DNA of 32,946 nt from positions 1 to 32,946 of the forward strand of contig CALDJX010000594.1 in NCBI GenBank assembly GCA_937899075.1. The letters run 5' to 3'. The notes beneath the pieces were generated by a model. That model had not been told where the DNA came from. It saw only the letters and a program-made list of their open reading frames with translations, and did no database searches. The DNA comes from an uncultured Planctomyces sp. Lineage in GTDB: Bacteria > Planctomycetota > Planctomycetia > Planctomycetales > Planctomycetaceae. Position 1 is the stretch's first letter. Each line of letters opens with the position of its first letter. Shown in pieces: positions 1-9,018 of the stretch. A program made the translations under genes and the position numbers.

Positions 1-2
1 TC

Positions 3-3000
3 GTGCTGGGCGAGATCGACGACAGTGACCGAGCAGAAATTGAACAGTTGCTTGAAACTTCGCCGGAAGCTCAGGCAGCCGTTAAGGAAATCGAAGAAAC
101 GATCGGCGTGCTCCAGGAAGGTCTGGCTTCCGAGCCAACTCCTGAACTGACCTCCGAGCAGCGAGCGACTGTCGAACAACAGCTTGCCGGGGCGACGGTG
201 GCTTCTGCTTCTGAGGCAGCGACGCAACGTCCGCGCGCTCGCTTCGGCAAACTCGCTGGCATGATCGCTTCTGTTGCGGCCTTGGGGCTCGTCGTCACTC
301 TGGCGGCTCCGCAGTTGCAACCTGCCCGCGATGCGTTGATGTCTCCGCTAAGTCAGTTGGCATCAAACTCTGATAGCTCAGCCGAAACGGTGGCGATGAC
401 GGAATGGGAAAACGCCACAGGTTTTAGTGAGGCTGACGATGGCCCCGACGGGAAAGGTTTCAAACTCGCTGAAAGTCGATCCGATCGTTTGGGAAGTTTT
501 GGCGAACCGGCAGACGTTTCTGTGGCTAACGTTGAGGCCCGTCCTGAAAGATCGCTTTTCGATTTGGCACCTGAAAGCCAGCCGTCGAAGCCTGGAGGTT
601 ACGGCCCACCGGCAACAAGCTCACCGGCTTTTGGGACGGTCGATGAAGTCAGCCGCGAAAGCGATTTCGCGAAGCGCGATGAGGCAAAGCCTGGACACGC
701 GATGCCAGGAGAGAAAGCGGTCGACTACGACCGATCTTCGCCTGGGAAAGAATCCAGCGACACACAATTGAAACAAAGATTGGTGGCTGACACAGGCTCG
801 CGACCGCAGGCTGCGAGCAGTGGTCAGGGACAAGTTTCTGGCGGGCCAGTTCGTCAGGTTACGATTCAACGAGGAGCCGCGGCGGACTCAAAGAGTTCAG
901 CTGCACGGGCGAAAGAGGGCGCGGAGCTAACGTCCCGCTTGGCGCAATTGGCGGAGGATTCAACAGTCGGAGACGAAGCTAAGCGAGGCTCGGCAACGAT
1001 AAACGAATCGTTGGCTTCCAGGGGTGGCGCAGTCTCAACGGGGTCGCCAGAGCCAGTCTCTGGTGACCGTGTCGCGGACATCGAGAATCGCTCCAGCCAC
1101 CCTGGCGGAGCGGTCGGCGGCAAGCCGGTTGACGGACCACGCGTTGCTGGACCACAACCTGGAAACTCGCAACCGGCTGATCCTCTCACGCGTGAGACGG
1201 TCGTCCGGAACCGTATTCTTGTCGCCCCTGGCGATCTGGCTAATCCGTATCTGACTGACAAGAGTAAAGGTCGCCTTGAGGGCGGAATAATCGAAGGAGG
1301 CGTCGCGGACGCACCTGCACCGACTTCGAAGCCGGTCACCGCTTCTGGTGTACTGGGTTCAGGAGTCGAAGGCCCTCGCCCGGCCGGAGAGACCGTAGCC
1401 GATCGTTCTATGCGTGCCCCGACGATCGTGAACCGGGAGCTGAATCATGAGTTGCAAAAACAGCTTCAGCAGGTCGAACTAACTACGAGCCTTTCACGAG
1501 AAGAAAAATCGCAGCGACAGGTCGCTTTGGTGAAAGCGGCTGAACGTGAGTCAAAGATCAAGGAAGCATCCGGCAGGGGGTTTCAGACAGTTCAAGTCGG
1601 AAGCGGCGAAGAGGATAAAGAGTCTGCGGCGATGAAGGCGTATCGTGATAGTTATGCCGCTTTGGCCAAGGGCAAGAAAATCGAGGAACTGGCTGAACTG
1701 ATTCTCGAGGAGCAGACGCAACTGGCAGCGATTGACAGCGGTGCCACGCGGCGAGCCAACGGGCGTGGGCTTGGCCTGGAAGGGCGGGATCTTCAGGAGC
1801 AACTTCAACAGTACTCCGATAACCTGAGTCTTGCTCGAACCAGTCAGGAGAAAATGCCGGAAGCCAGACAGCCGTTTGGCTTTGGCAACGAGACTTACGA
1901 AGCCATCGTCGAAAACAATTTCATTGTCCCCGTCGTGGGCGACAAGGAAAAATCGCTGTCGACGATTTCGATCGACGTCGACACGGCCAGCTATGCCAAC
2001 ATGCGTCGTTTCCTGAGTCGTGATCAGCTTCCGCCAGCGAATTCGGTGCGAATCGAAGAGCTGGTCAACTACTTCAAGTACGACTACCCGGAGCCGGAAG
2101 GCAACGATCCGTTCTCAGTGATAACCGAACTGGCCTCCTGCCCGTGGCAGCCGAGCCATCGTCTGGCGATGATCGGTCTGAAGGCAAAGTCGATTGACAA
2201 GGCTCAGCGTCCGCCGACGAATCTCGTCTTCCTGCTGGACGTTTCCGGGTCGATGCGAGCTTCCAACAAACTGCCGCTCGTGCAGCAGTCGATGCGGTTG
2301 CTCGTCGAAGAGATGACCGAAGACGACCGAGTCTCCATCGTGACTTACGCCAGCAACGCCGGAGTTCGTCTGGAGTCGACTCTGGGTTCGAAGAAGCAGG
2401 AAATCCTGAACGCGATCAACGGTCTGCAGGCTGCCGGATCAACCAACGGCGAAGGCGGCATCCGCATGGCTTATGACGAAGCCAACCGTCACTACTTCCA
2501 GGGCGGAGCGAACCGAGTCATCCTGTGCTCGGACGGCGACTTCAACGTTGGCAAGAGCAGCGACGGCGACCTCGTCGAGCTGATTCAGGAGAAAGCCGCC
2601 AGCGGAGTGTTCCTGAGCGTCTTTGGGTTCGGCATGGGCAACCTGAAAGATGGCAAACTGGAAAAACTCGCCGACAAAGGCAACGGCCACTACGGCTACA
2701 TCGACAACCTGAACGAAGCAAAGAAAGTCTTCCAGGACGAACTCGTCGGCACGCTCTACACCGTTGCGAAAGACGTGAAGCTACAGGTCGAGTTCAACCC
2801 GGCGACTGTCGGAGCGTACCGACTGATCGGTTACGAAAACCGCAAGCTGGCGGCGCAGGACTTCACCGACGACACGAAAGACGCCGGCGAAATCGGTTCG
2901 GGTCACACGGTGACGGCTCTGTACGAAATCATTCCCAAGCACGTTCTGCTGACTGAACCGTCAGTCGACGGTTTGAAGTATCAGGCAACGGCTAAGAAAC

Positions 3001-3710
3001 CCGTCGACGAAGGAGCGAAAGAATCAGCAGGAGACGCTCCGGCGACAGAGGCGGTTGATCCGGTGAAGATTCAGCCTGTCGACGAGGAACTGTTGACTGT
3101 CAAGCTGCGGTACAAGAAGCCGGATGAAGAAGTCAGCCAGCCGGTTGAGCAGGAGTATGCTGTCAAAGACGTTCCGATCGCCGGCAAGCAACTTTCAGCG
3201 ATCAGTGACGATCTGATGTTTGCGGCGTCGGTCGCTTCGTTCGGGATGAACCTGCGAGGTTCAAAGTACCGAGGCAACTGGGGCTTCGCCGAAGCTTTGG
3301 AAACCGCTCAGGGAGCACAGGGCGAAGGCAACAACGCTCAGCGAGCTGAGTTCATTCAACTCGTCCAACGAGCGATGCGAATCACCGGCCAGCAGGTCGG
3401 CCCGCAACCTCGAACCAGCCAGGGAACGACAACTCGTCCGGGAGAGTTGGAAGCGACCGCAGCTCGACTCAAAGCATCGGTCGAAGGCAAGTACCGTCGC
3501 CTGGTGAAGAAGATCGAAGTTCGCGACGACTTCCAACGCTTCGGAGCGTTCAACGACTACGGCCACTGGGACGGCACCGAGTATTCCGGTCACAAAGACC
3601 TGCCACCCGGGAATTGGGTTTACGTTTACCCGAACTGGTACATCTGGGCGGAAGCTGCCGTACCAGCAACTGAAGACAAACCTGCCGAAGAAACACCAGC
3701 CGTTAAGTAG
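3..3710 (+). CDS. vWA-domain protein of the YfbK type, 5'-truncated by the window
   Basis: The frame is open to the left edge, and the apparent GTG start is probably an internal valine, so the true start lies upstream. The first 60 residues (LGEIDDSDRAEIEQLL) resemble the N-terminal tail of planctomycete anti-sigma-like proteins. A membrane helix follows at about residues 86-102, so most of the protein should be outside the cytoplasm. Residues 105-600 are low-complexity and charged. A vWA N-terminal domain spans about 620-735 and the vWA domain about 740-920. The metal site is intact: DVSGS at 746-750, T814 and D844 in SDGD. The C-terminal part (930-1235) matches the YfbK C-terminal region. 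The family presumably mediates metal-dependent protein binding at the envelope; its ligand is unknown. An ECF sigma factor gene just upstream would be expected but is not visible. A 7-bp hairpin follows the stop. Confidence 0.9.
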   Translation: MLGEIDDSDRAEIEQLLETSPEAQAAVKEIEETIGVLQEGLASEPTPELTSEQRATVEQQLAGATVASASEAATQRPRARFGKLAGMIASVAALGLVVTLAAPQLQPARDALMSPLSQLASNSDSSAETVAMTEWENATGFSEADDGPDGKGFKLAESRSDRLGSFGEPADVSVANVEARPERSLFDLAPESQPSKPGGYGPPATSSPAFGTVDEVSRESDFAKRDEAKPGHAMPGEKAVDYDRSSPGKESSDTQLKQRLVADTGSRPQAASSGQGQVSGGPVRQVTIQRGAAADSKSSAARAKEGAELTSRLAQLAEDSTVGDEAKRGSATINESLASRGGAVSTGSPEPVSGDRVADIENRSSHPGGAVGGKPVDGPRVAGPQPGNSQPADPLTRETVVRNRILVAPGDLANPYLTDKSKGRLEGGIIEGGVADAPAPTSKPVTASGVLGSGVEGPRPAGETVADRSMRAPTIVNRELNHELQKQLQQVELTTSLSREEKSQRQVALVKAAERESKIKEASGRGFQTVQVGSGEEDKESAAMKAYRDSYAALAKGKKIEELAELILEEQTQLAAIDSGATRRANGRGLGLEGRDLQEQLQQYSDNLSLARTSQEKMPEARQPFGFGNETYEAIVENNFIVPVVGDKEKSLSTISIDVDTASYANMRRFLSRDQLPPANSVRIEELVNYFKYDYPEPEGNDPFSVITELASCPWQPSHRLAMIGLKAKSIDKAQRPPTNLVFLLDVSGSMRASNKLPLVQQSMRLLVEEMTEDDRVSIVTYASNAGVRLESTLGSKKQEILNAINGLQAAGSTNGEGGIRMAYDEANRHYFQGGANRVILCSDGDFNVGKSSDGDLVELIQEKAASGVFLSVFGFGMGNLKDGKLEKLADKGNGHYGYIDNLNEAKKVFQDELVGTLYTVAKDVKLQVEFNPATVGAYRLIGYENRKLAAQDFTDDTKDAGEIGSGHTVTALYEIIPKHVLLTEPSVDGLKYQATAKKPVDEGAKESAGDAPATEAVDPVKIQPVDEELLTVKLRYKKPDEEVSQPVEQEYAVKDVPIAGKQLSAISDDLMFAASVASFGMNLRGSKYRGNWGFAEALETAQGAQGEGNNAQRAEFIQLVQRAMRITGQQVGPQPRTSQGTTTRPGELEATAARLKASVEGKYRRLVKKIEVRDDFQRFGAFNDYGHWDGTEYSGHKDLPPGNWVYVYPNWYIWAEAAVPATEDKPAEETPAVK

Positions 3711-3727
3711 GTCAGGCTCTGCCTGAC
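3711..3727. repeat. Short perfect hairpin directly after the vWA gene stop
   Basis: Arms GTCAGGC and GCCTGAC are separated by three bases and begin at the first base after the TAG stop. There is no T tract, so it is a weak terminator candidate; it may instead be the core of a dispersed palindrome. Confidence 0.5.
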
Positions 3728-3747
3728 GAAGTCCGCTGTTCGGGATT

Positions 3748-3823
3748 GAACCACGGAAGTCACGGAAAACAGGGAATTCAAAATGAGAAATTCTTCCGTG
3801 TAAATCCGTGCCTTCCGTGGTTC
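3748..3823. repeat. Palindromic repeat family A, copy 1
   Basis: An imperfect inverted repeat. The left arm starts GAACCACGGAAGTCACGG and the right arm ends CCTTCCGTGGTTC, with a short AT-rich centre. It lies between the convergent ends of the vWA gene and the hemW-like gene. A second copy of the same family lies at 5146-5217, on the other side of hemW. Confidence 0.85.
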
Positions 3824-3845
3824 TTCTCTTTTAACGGCTTCGCGA

Positions 3846-5024
3846 TCAAAGAAGCTCGCCGGCAACGGTGTCGGCAAGGAAGCGGCCCTGGTGCGTCAGA
3901 CGGATGGTTGCCCCCTTCTCTTCAAGCAGCCCTTGCGTGACGAGTCGGCGGATCGATGCTCCGCCCAGTTGGTCGAGGTCGAAGTTTGAGGTTTCCTGGA
4001 ACCACGCTCGGTCGACGCCGTCGTTCGTGCGCAGGCCGAGGACGAGTAACTCGCGGGCGAATGATTCGGGGTCGAGTTTTTCGACGTCGCCGATGGCTGA
4101 TTCTCCGGCGAGAACTTTCTTCAGCCAGGTCGTCACGCTGCGGTGGTTCTGCCGGCGTTCGTTGTTCATCAGTCCGGCCGCGCCGGGGCCGAAGCCAAAG
4201 TACGACTGCCCGGTCCAGTAAACCTGGTTGTGCCGACAACGGAATCCGGGACGAGCGAAGCTGGAGATCTCGTACTGATGAAAATCGTGAGCAGCGAGTT
4301 TCTCCATCGCGACTTCGTACATCCGTCGTTCGAGATCTTCGGTCGCCTGCGGAAGTTCGCCTTTCTCACGCCGAGTCCAGAAGGCCGTTCCTTTTTCGAA
4401 GGTCAGGCCGTACGTCGACAGGTGCGTCGGTGAAAGATCGACGGCCGATTGCAGCGTTGACTCCCAAAGTGGCAACGACTGACCCGGCACGGCAAAGATC
4501 AGATCGAGCGAGATATTGGCAATGCGAGACCGTACTCGCTCGACGCAGCCGAACACGTCGGCTCGGCGATGGTCGCGTTCGAGCATTGTCAGCGTCGCGT
4601 CGTCAAACGACTGCACGCCGAGACTGGTTCGATTCACTCCGGCATCGGCGAGAACGGCAATCTTGTCGTCAGTCATGCGGGCCGGGTTGGCTTCGACGCT
4701 GAACTCTGTCGACTGTGTTAGTTGAAACCGGTCGTGGACGATTGAGCAAAGACGTTCCAATTGTTCGGCGGAAAGTTGCGTCGGCGTGCCGCCTCCGAAG
4801 AAGACGGTGTCGAGTTCTGGCTTCGATTGAGTTGTTGACTCGGTCCGAAGTTCACGGTCGATTTCGAGCGTCAGCGCATCGAGATACTTGTCAGCCAGAT
4901 GGTCCTTCCCGGCAACCAGCGTGAAGTCGCAGTATCCGCACCGGTGAGCACAGAACGGAACGTGGATGTAAAGTGACCGTGGCTGGTTCACAGAGCGACT
5001 TTCATGCGGCTGCATTTCCGGCAT
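3846..5024 (-). CDS. hemW: HemW-like radical SAM protein (heme chaperone, coproporphyrinogen oxidase-like)
   Basis: The radical SAM signature CAHRCGYCDF sits directly after YIHVPF, the arrangement typical of HemW. FFGGGTPTQL, SVEANP and GVQSFDD motifs follow, as in HemN/HemW proteins. About 392 residues is normal for HemW. The family binds a [4Fe-4S] cluster and S-adenosylmethionine; characterised members insert heme into respiratory proteins rather than oxidising coproporphyrinogen. The frame can be extended to a TTG at 5051, but the ATG at 5024 is preferred; a further ATG lies at 5015. No clear Shine-Dalgarno sequence precedes any of them. The gene stands alone, bracketed by two palindromic repeats, and converges on the vWA gene. 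Confidence 0.9.
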   Translation of the reverse strand: MPEMQPHESRSVNQPRSLYIHVPFCAHRCGYCDFTLVAGKDHLADKYLDALTLEIDRELRTESTTQSKPELDTVFFGGGTPTQLSAEQLERLCSIVHDRFQLTQSTEFSVEANPARMTDDKIAVLADAGVNRTSLGVQSFDDATLTMLERDHRRADVFGCVERVRSRIANISLDLIFAVPGQSLPLWESTLQSAVDLSPTHLSTYGLTFEKGTAFWTRREKGELPQATEDLERRMYEVAMEKLAAHDFHQYEISSFARPGFRCRHNQVYWTGQSYFGFGPGAAGLMNNERRQNHRSVTTWLKKVLAGESAIGDVEKLDPESFARELLVLGLRTNDGVDRAWFQETSNFDLDQLGGASIRRLVTQGLLEEKGATIRLTHQGRFLADTVAGELL

Positions 5025-5051
5025 CAGGTTCAGGCTGCCGAACAAGTTCAA

Positions 5052-5457
5052 TTATCAACGCAAAGTCTATCAGCGCAAAGTCGCTGAGATGCCAGGGACC
5101 GCTGAGACTTTGCGGCACTCGTTCTTTTCTGGCAGGAAGAATTTAGAACCACGGAAAACACGGAATGACACGGAAAGCAAAAACGACTTCCGTGTCATTC
5201 CGTAAATTCCGTGGTTAATTCGAACTGTTTCGGCTCTTCTTCGGTCTCTTTGAGTTTGAGCTGTTGCGTGGCGGTCTGTTGGAAAGGGTTGAATTCGGGC
5301 TTCTCAGAATTCGGAACCTGTAAGGCTGTCTGGAATCTGGAAACAGGCCTGCTTATCATGCCCGACCTTGTGGCTGTGAGGTTTTCCGCTCCAGCCAGTC
5401 CAGAACCGAATGTCGGAGTTTTTTCCGGCATCAGACTCGCAGCAAAGGCAGCGGACC
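5052..5457. other. Intergenic gap between divergent hemW and ferredoxin genes
   Basis: About 400 bases. The only clear structure is the family A palindrome at 5146-5217. The gap must hold the promoters of two divergent genes, but no convincing -35/-10 pair was found. Short ORFs here are not supported. Confidence 0.5.
5146..5217. repeat. Palindromic repeat family A, copy 2
   Basis: Left arm begins GAACCACGGAAAACACGGAA and right arm ends AAATTCCGTGGTT. It shares the ACCACGGAA...TTCCGTGGT ends and the internal CACGGAA motif with the copy at 3748-3823. The transcript of either strand could form a long hairpin. Confidence 0.85.
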
Positions 5458-5823
5458 ATGCCGAAGGTCACGTTCGTCAAAGAGAAGAAAACCATTGACG
5501 TTCCAGAGGGTGCAAACCTTCGGAAAGCCGCCCGCAAGGCAGGCGTGGAGCTCTACAAGGGGCTCCACCGATATGTGAATTGCCTGGGTAATGGCGTTTG
5601 CGGATCGTGCCGCGTCTACGTCAAAGAGGGCAAGCACAACGTCTCGAAGCCGGGGATGGTCGAGAACTTCACGACGAAGCTCGGCGGAAATCCCGAAGCA
5701 TTCTTCGCTTACGTCGGTCACGAAGACGAAATGCGACTCGCCTGCCAATGCAAGGTCGAGGGCGACATCAAGATCGAGACTCAGGCACCGTGCAACTTCC
5801 ACGGCGAGAAGTTCTGGGGCTGA
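5458..5823 (+). CDS. [2Fe-2S] ferredoxin
   Basis: A 121-residue soluble protein. A plant/adrenodoxin-like cluster motif is visible: CLGNGVCGSC (C-x5-C-x2-C) followed later by LACQC. The N-terminal PKVTFVKEKKTIDVPEGANL is the usual beta-grasp start of such ferredoxins. It should carry one electron at a time to an unidentified partner. The start at 5458 is chosen because the upstream extension to 5410 lacks ferredoxin similarity. The next gene begins 24 bases after the stop, so the two are probably cotranscribed. The insertion between the second and third parts of the domain (GMVENFTTKLGGNPEAFFAY) is longer than in classical ferredoxins. Confidence 0.9.
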   Translation: MPKVTFVKEKKTIDVPEGANLRKAARKAGVELYKGLHRYVNCLGNGVCGSCRVYVKEGKHNVSKPGMVENFTTKLGGNPEAFFAYVGHEDEMRLACQCKVEGDIKIETQAPCNFHGEKFWG

Positions 5824-5847
5824 GTACTCAACCGGGCTGGTTATTGG

Positions 5848-6240
5848 ATGAGCAGACAATCGCGAAAACAGAAACCGCGGCCTGTGGTAACCGACGACCT
5901 TGAGACGAATGTGTCGCTGCTTTTGTCGGTCTGGGAGCGCGAGTGGTCGTTTCACGACATGGTGATTTCGTCGATTCTGCGGATCTCGGGACGCGTCGTT
6001 ATTACGTTGGACGATCTCGTCCTGGTGCTGACCGGAGTCACTCAGTACACGTCAAATCTGGCTGTTGTTCCCGATGATGAGTTTTCGGAGATCTGGGTCA
6101 CCCCTTCATTGACCGGTTCCGGTGAAACTCGAACCCTCCGGGTGGAGACCGAAGGTGGCCATTTCGAGGCTACTTTCCACAATCTCAGACTGATACGCCC
6201 GCACGACCATGCCGTGTTGATCCCTTCAATCGACGATTGA
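5848..6240 (+). CDS. Conserved-looking small protein of unknown function, downstream of ferredoxin
   Basis: 130 residues, ATG start 24 bases after the ferredoxin stop. It has no signal peptide, membrane helix or cysteine motif. The N-terminus is basic (SRQSRKQKPRP), and the rest looks like a mixed alpha/beta fold. I do not recognise the family. Its reality rests on an open frame with planctomycete-like codon use and operon-like spacing. A structural or regulatory role beside the ferredoxin is possible but unproven. Confidence 0.65.
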   Translation: MSRQSRKQKPRPVVTDDLETNVSLLLSVWEREWSFHDMVISSILRISGRVVITLDDLVLVLTGVTQYTSNLAVVPDDEFSEIWVTPSLTGSGETRTLRVETEGGHFEATFHNLRLIRPHDHAVLIPSIDD

Positions 6241-6346
6241 TGGAATCCTGCAGGGCCTGTTCCGAGATTGCAGCCTTGGAAACGATCGCGAACATTCGCT
6301 GAGTCCACGCTTCCTCTAAAGCAGCGAAACCGCGAGACTTCTGTTT

Positions 6347-6766
6347 CAGTCGAGTGGGCTGAGTGATCGCTGTTTTGAGTTTTCGGGCGTCTTCGGGTTC
6401 CCGAGTGGCTCGAAGTGGAGGAAAGTCCGGGCTCCGCAGGATAGGGTGGTCGGTAACGCCGACCGGTCGTGAGATCAGGGAAAGTGCCGCAGAAAAGATA
6501 CCGCCGATGGCCTGTCTGGCTTCGGTCAGGCGGGATCAGGTAAGGGTGAAATGGTGCGGTAAGAGCGCACCGGCAGTCGGGGTGACTCGGCTGGCCTGGT
6601 AAACCCCACCCGGAGCAAGGCCGAGCAGAAGGATGTCGCACTTGTGCGGCGGGGGCTTGTCCGGCTCCCAAAGACCTTCGGGTAGGCTGCTTGAGGTGTC
6701 GAGCAATCGGCATCCCAGAGAAATGATCGCTCTCGACAAAACCCGGCTTACAGGCCCACTCGGCTG
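6347..6766 (+). ncRNA. rnpB: RNase P RNA, bacterial class A
   Basis: The universally conserved blocks are present: GAGGAAAGTCCGGGCT from about 6418, the AGGATAGGGTGGT region just after it, and ACAAAACCCGGCTTACAGGC near 6735. The first and third can form the P4 core. The ends are set by helix P1: 6347-6358 pairs with 6755-6766 over 12 bp including one G-T pair. A run of five T follows P1 directly and may end transcription. At about 420 nt the molecule is within the normal range. It is the catalytic RNA that matures tRNA 5' ends. Apparent ORFs across it, including a 248-codon antisense frame, are not genes. Confidence 0.95.
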
Positions 6767-7115
6767 TTTTTGCAGGGACGAGGGTCAAGAGCTGAGAGTC
6801 GAGGGCTGGGGGATCGGAAACTCCCGACAGAGTTCGCAGCTTAACGCGCGAACTGGCGACCAGGCCGCAGAGTCGACGCTGTTTACCACGCTTGCTCGAC
6901 CGGGCAAACCCGGATCATGAGCACGACGGGCACGACTCCGTCGTCCCATGCACATCCGGCACGACTGTCGCAAAGTGAATTCCCCCACGCGGCCGATCAG
7001 ACATTCAGCGTCTACGCGACGTCAGGTGTGTGTTGTGGGAAGGGAATATCCCGTCACACATCGATCGAGCTGCGGCTCGTAAAAAAAGGGCTCCTGTCAA
7101 CAAGGCGGAGAACTC
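6767..7115. other. Gap between rnpB and the export lipoprotein gene
   Basis: 349 bases with no supported ORF. At 6784-6812 there is a GAGAGTCGAGGG-type stretch like the repeats at 13750-13790 and 18760-18860. At 7070-7088 a short CGAGC/GCTCG hairpin is followed by an A run, which is the wrong polarity for a plus-strand terminator. The promoter of the next gene should be here but was not resolved. Confidence 0.45.
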
Positions 7116-8438
7116 ATGCGTTCGGGAACGGATTCCACATCACGGTCGGGTCGCGGCCTGCTGGCCACCACTTCGTTGCTCAGTTGCATCGTGCTCTGTA
7201 CGGCGGGCATCGGCTGCAACGCTCACCGCCATAACCAGACAGTCATGATGCAGTCGTCGTCCGACGTGTGCCTCAGCGACGAATGCTCGTTTGGTGAGTC
7301 GGTCGTTGACCTCGGTGTCTCTGAGTATTCGGGAATTCCTTGCGAGAGCTGCCCGACGGATAGATCGATGGCCGAGCAGAATCAGCGGAGCGGTTCCGCA
7401 TGTTCGACCGCTGGTTGTAACGCCGGTGCCTGCAACGGGAGTGGCGACGCCGAATGCCAGCAGTGCAACTATGAGATCCCTCGCGAACTGATGAAGGTTT
7501 CGCTGCCGGATTACGTTGTCGAGCCGCCGGATATTCTGCTGATCGAAGTCAGCGGCGGTCAGAAACTCCCCAACGCAAAAATCCGCCCCGGCGAATTGTT
7601 GAACGTCCGAGTCGGCAACACTCTACCGGTCGACACGTTCGACGATCCTGTCTCGCGAGCGTTCAAACAGATCGACGATACGTACCGCGTTCAGCCGGAT
7701 GGAACGTTGAACTTCGGCCCTGAATATGGCGCCGTGCCGGTTCGAGGATTGACAATTCCCGAAGCGCGTCGGCTGATCGAACTGCACCTTCAGCAGACGC
7801 TGCGAACGCCTCAGGTGCTCCTGTCTCGATCAACCGACCAGGCCGACCAGCCGGTCACGGGCGAGCATCTTGTCCGGCCCGACGGAACGGTTTCGCTGGG
7901 AATTTACGGCTCAGTTTATGTCTCGGGGTCGACGCTCAGTTCGGCTCGCCAGGCCATTCAGCGACACCTTGCCGGGCACATGAATCAGCCCGAGGTGTAC
8001 GTCGACGTTCTGGCTTACAACAGCAAATTCTTTTACATCGTGACGGACGGCGGCGGAGCGGGTGAGCAGGTTTTCCGCTTCCCCTGCACCGGCAACGAAA
8101 CCGTGCTGGACGCGCTGTCTCAGATCAACGGCCTGCCGACGGTCGCTTCGAAGAAAGACATCTGGATTGCTCGTCCGGCTCCCCCGGAAGTTGGCTACGA
8201 GCAGATTCTGAACGTCGACTGGAACGGCATCGTCCGAGGCGGTCAGTCAAAAACAAACTACCAACTGCTGCCCGGCGACCGGCTCTACGTTCAGGCCGAT
8301 CGACTGGTCACGTTCGACACGATGATCGGAAGAATCACTGCGCCACTCGAGCGGATTGCCGGCTTTGTTCTGCTCGGCCACGGAGCCGTCCGCAGCGTGC
8401 AGAACGGTCACAACTTCCAGGCAGGCGGCGGGCTGTAA
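7116..8438 (+). CDS. Polysaccharide export (Wza-like) lipoprotein
   Basis: 440 residues. A signal peptide ends in a lipobox-like AGIGC at about residues 29-33, suggesting a lipidated envelope protein. The Poly_export domain runs from about 131 (DYVVEPPDILLIEV) to 245, with the usual YRVQPDGTLNFG and VRPDGTVSLG motifs. An SLBB-type region follows (about 300-390), ending in YQLLPGDRLYV. Wza-family proteins form the outer-membrane ring through which capsular or exopolysaccharide leaves the cell. The ATG is preceded by GGCGGAG with five bases spacing. A cysteine-rich linker (about 50-120) before the export domain is unusual. No Wzc kinase or Wzx/Wzy genes are adjacent; the glycan ORF at 16.7-19.9 kb is the nearest possible partner. 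Confidence 0.88.
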   Translation: MRSGTDSTSRSGRGLLATTSLLSCIVLCTAGIGCNAHRHNQTVMMQSSSDVCLSDECSFGESVVDLGVSEYSGIPCESCPTDRSMAEQNQRSGSACSTAGCNAGACNGSGDAECQQCNYEIPRELMKVSLPDYVVEPPDILLIEVSGGQKLPNAKIRPGELLNVRVGNTLPVDTFDDPVSRAFKQIDDTYRVQPDGTLNFGPEYGAVPVRGLTIPEARRLIELHLQQTLRTPQVLLSRSTDQADQPVTGEHLVRPDGTVSLGIYGSVYVSGSTLSSARQAIQRHLAGHMNQPEVYVDVLAYNSKFFYIVTDGGGAGEQVFRFPCTGNETVLDALSQINGLPTVASKKDIWIARPAPPEVGYEQILNVDWNGIVRGGQSKTNYQLLPGDRLYVQADRLVTFDTMIGRITAPLERIAGFVLLGHGAVRSVQNGHNFQAGGGL

Positions 8439-8505
8439 CGTGAAAATTGACTTTGAGTAGGCACGCCCTGCGACGGTCATTCGGAACTGTTTGAGAGACG
8501 AACAA

Positions 8506-9018
8506 ATGAAACACGTAACGATGTTCGTGGGACTGGGATTCTGGCTTGTCGCTGGCAATGTGCAGGCACAGCTTCCGTATGGGCAGTCACGAAGTTTCAG
8601 TCAGTACGGAAGTCCCGGCGGAATCGGTGCCGTCGGTCAGCCGACGTTCAGTCCGTATTTGAACCTGCTGCGTCGTGGCAATTCGACTCTTCAGAATTAC
8701 TACGGGCTCGTTCGTCCCGAGCAGCAGTTTCGAACGGCCAACGAGCAGTTTCAGTCAAACTTCAACCAGGTCCAGCGACAGTTCAATTCGACTCAACAAA
8801 CGAAAGTTGCGCCGCCGTTGCAGTCAACCGGTCACCATGTTCGATTCATGAGTCACCTGAACACGGGCAGTGGAAGCCTGCAGGGATTTCGACCAACTCC
8901 ACCAGCCGTGTTGCCGCCGGGAGTCTACCCGTCGCTGGTTCCGCAGTCGGGACACCGGGTCTATTTCGGGAATCAGGGAACCTGGTTTTCGTCCAACCCG
9001 ACAGTACCTCGACGTTGA
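8506..9018 (+). CDS. Small secreted protein of unknown function
   Basis: 170 residues. A signal peptide is clear (MKHVTMFVGLGFWLVAGNVQA, cleavage likely after VQA). The mature part is rich in Gln, Asn, Ser and Tyr, with a recognisable SPYLNLLRR...NYYGLVRPEQQF block near residues 45-75. It has no cysteines. I recognise the style as typical of planctomycete secreted proteins but cannot name a function. ATG 8506 is chosen over the upstream TTG at 8491 because it starts the signal peptide directly and lies just after a GAGAG element. It follows the export lipoprotein by 67 bases and may be cotranscribed with it. Confidence 0.75.
   Translation: MKHVTMFVGLGFWLVAGNVQAQLPYGQSRSFSQYGSPGGIGAVGQPTFSPYLNLLRRGNSTLQNYYGLVRPEQQFRTANEQFQSNFNQVQRQFNSTQQTKVAPPLQSTGHHVRFMSHLNTGSGSLQGFRPTPPAVLPPGVYPSLVPQSGHRVYFGNQGTWFSSNPTVPRR

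Noticed and set aside
6042-6788. 248-codon minus-strand ORF
   Set aside because: It lies across RNase P RNA and shows no protein family features; its openness comes from the GC-rich structural RNA.
7070-7088. Hairpin CGAGC/GCTCG with an A run as a terminator
   Set aside because: The A run follows the stem on the plus strand; for a minus-strand terminator the T run would precede the stem, so polarity is wrong.
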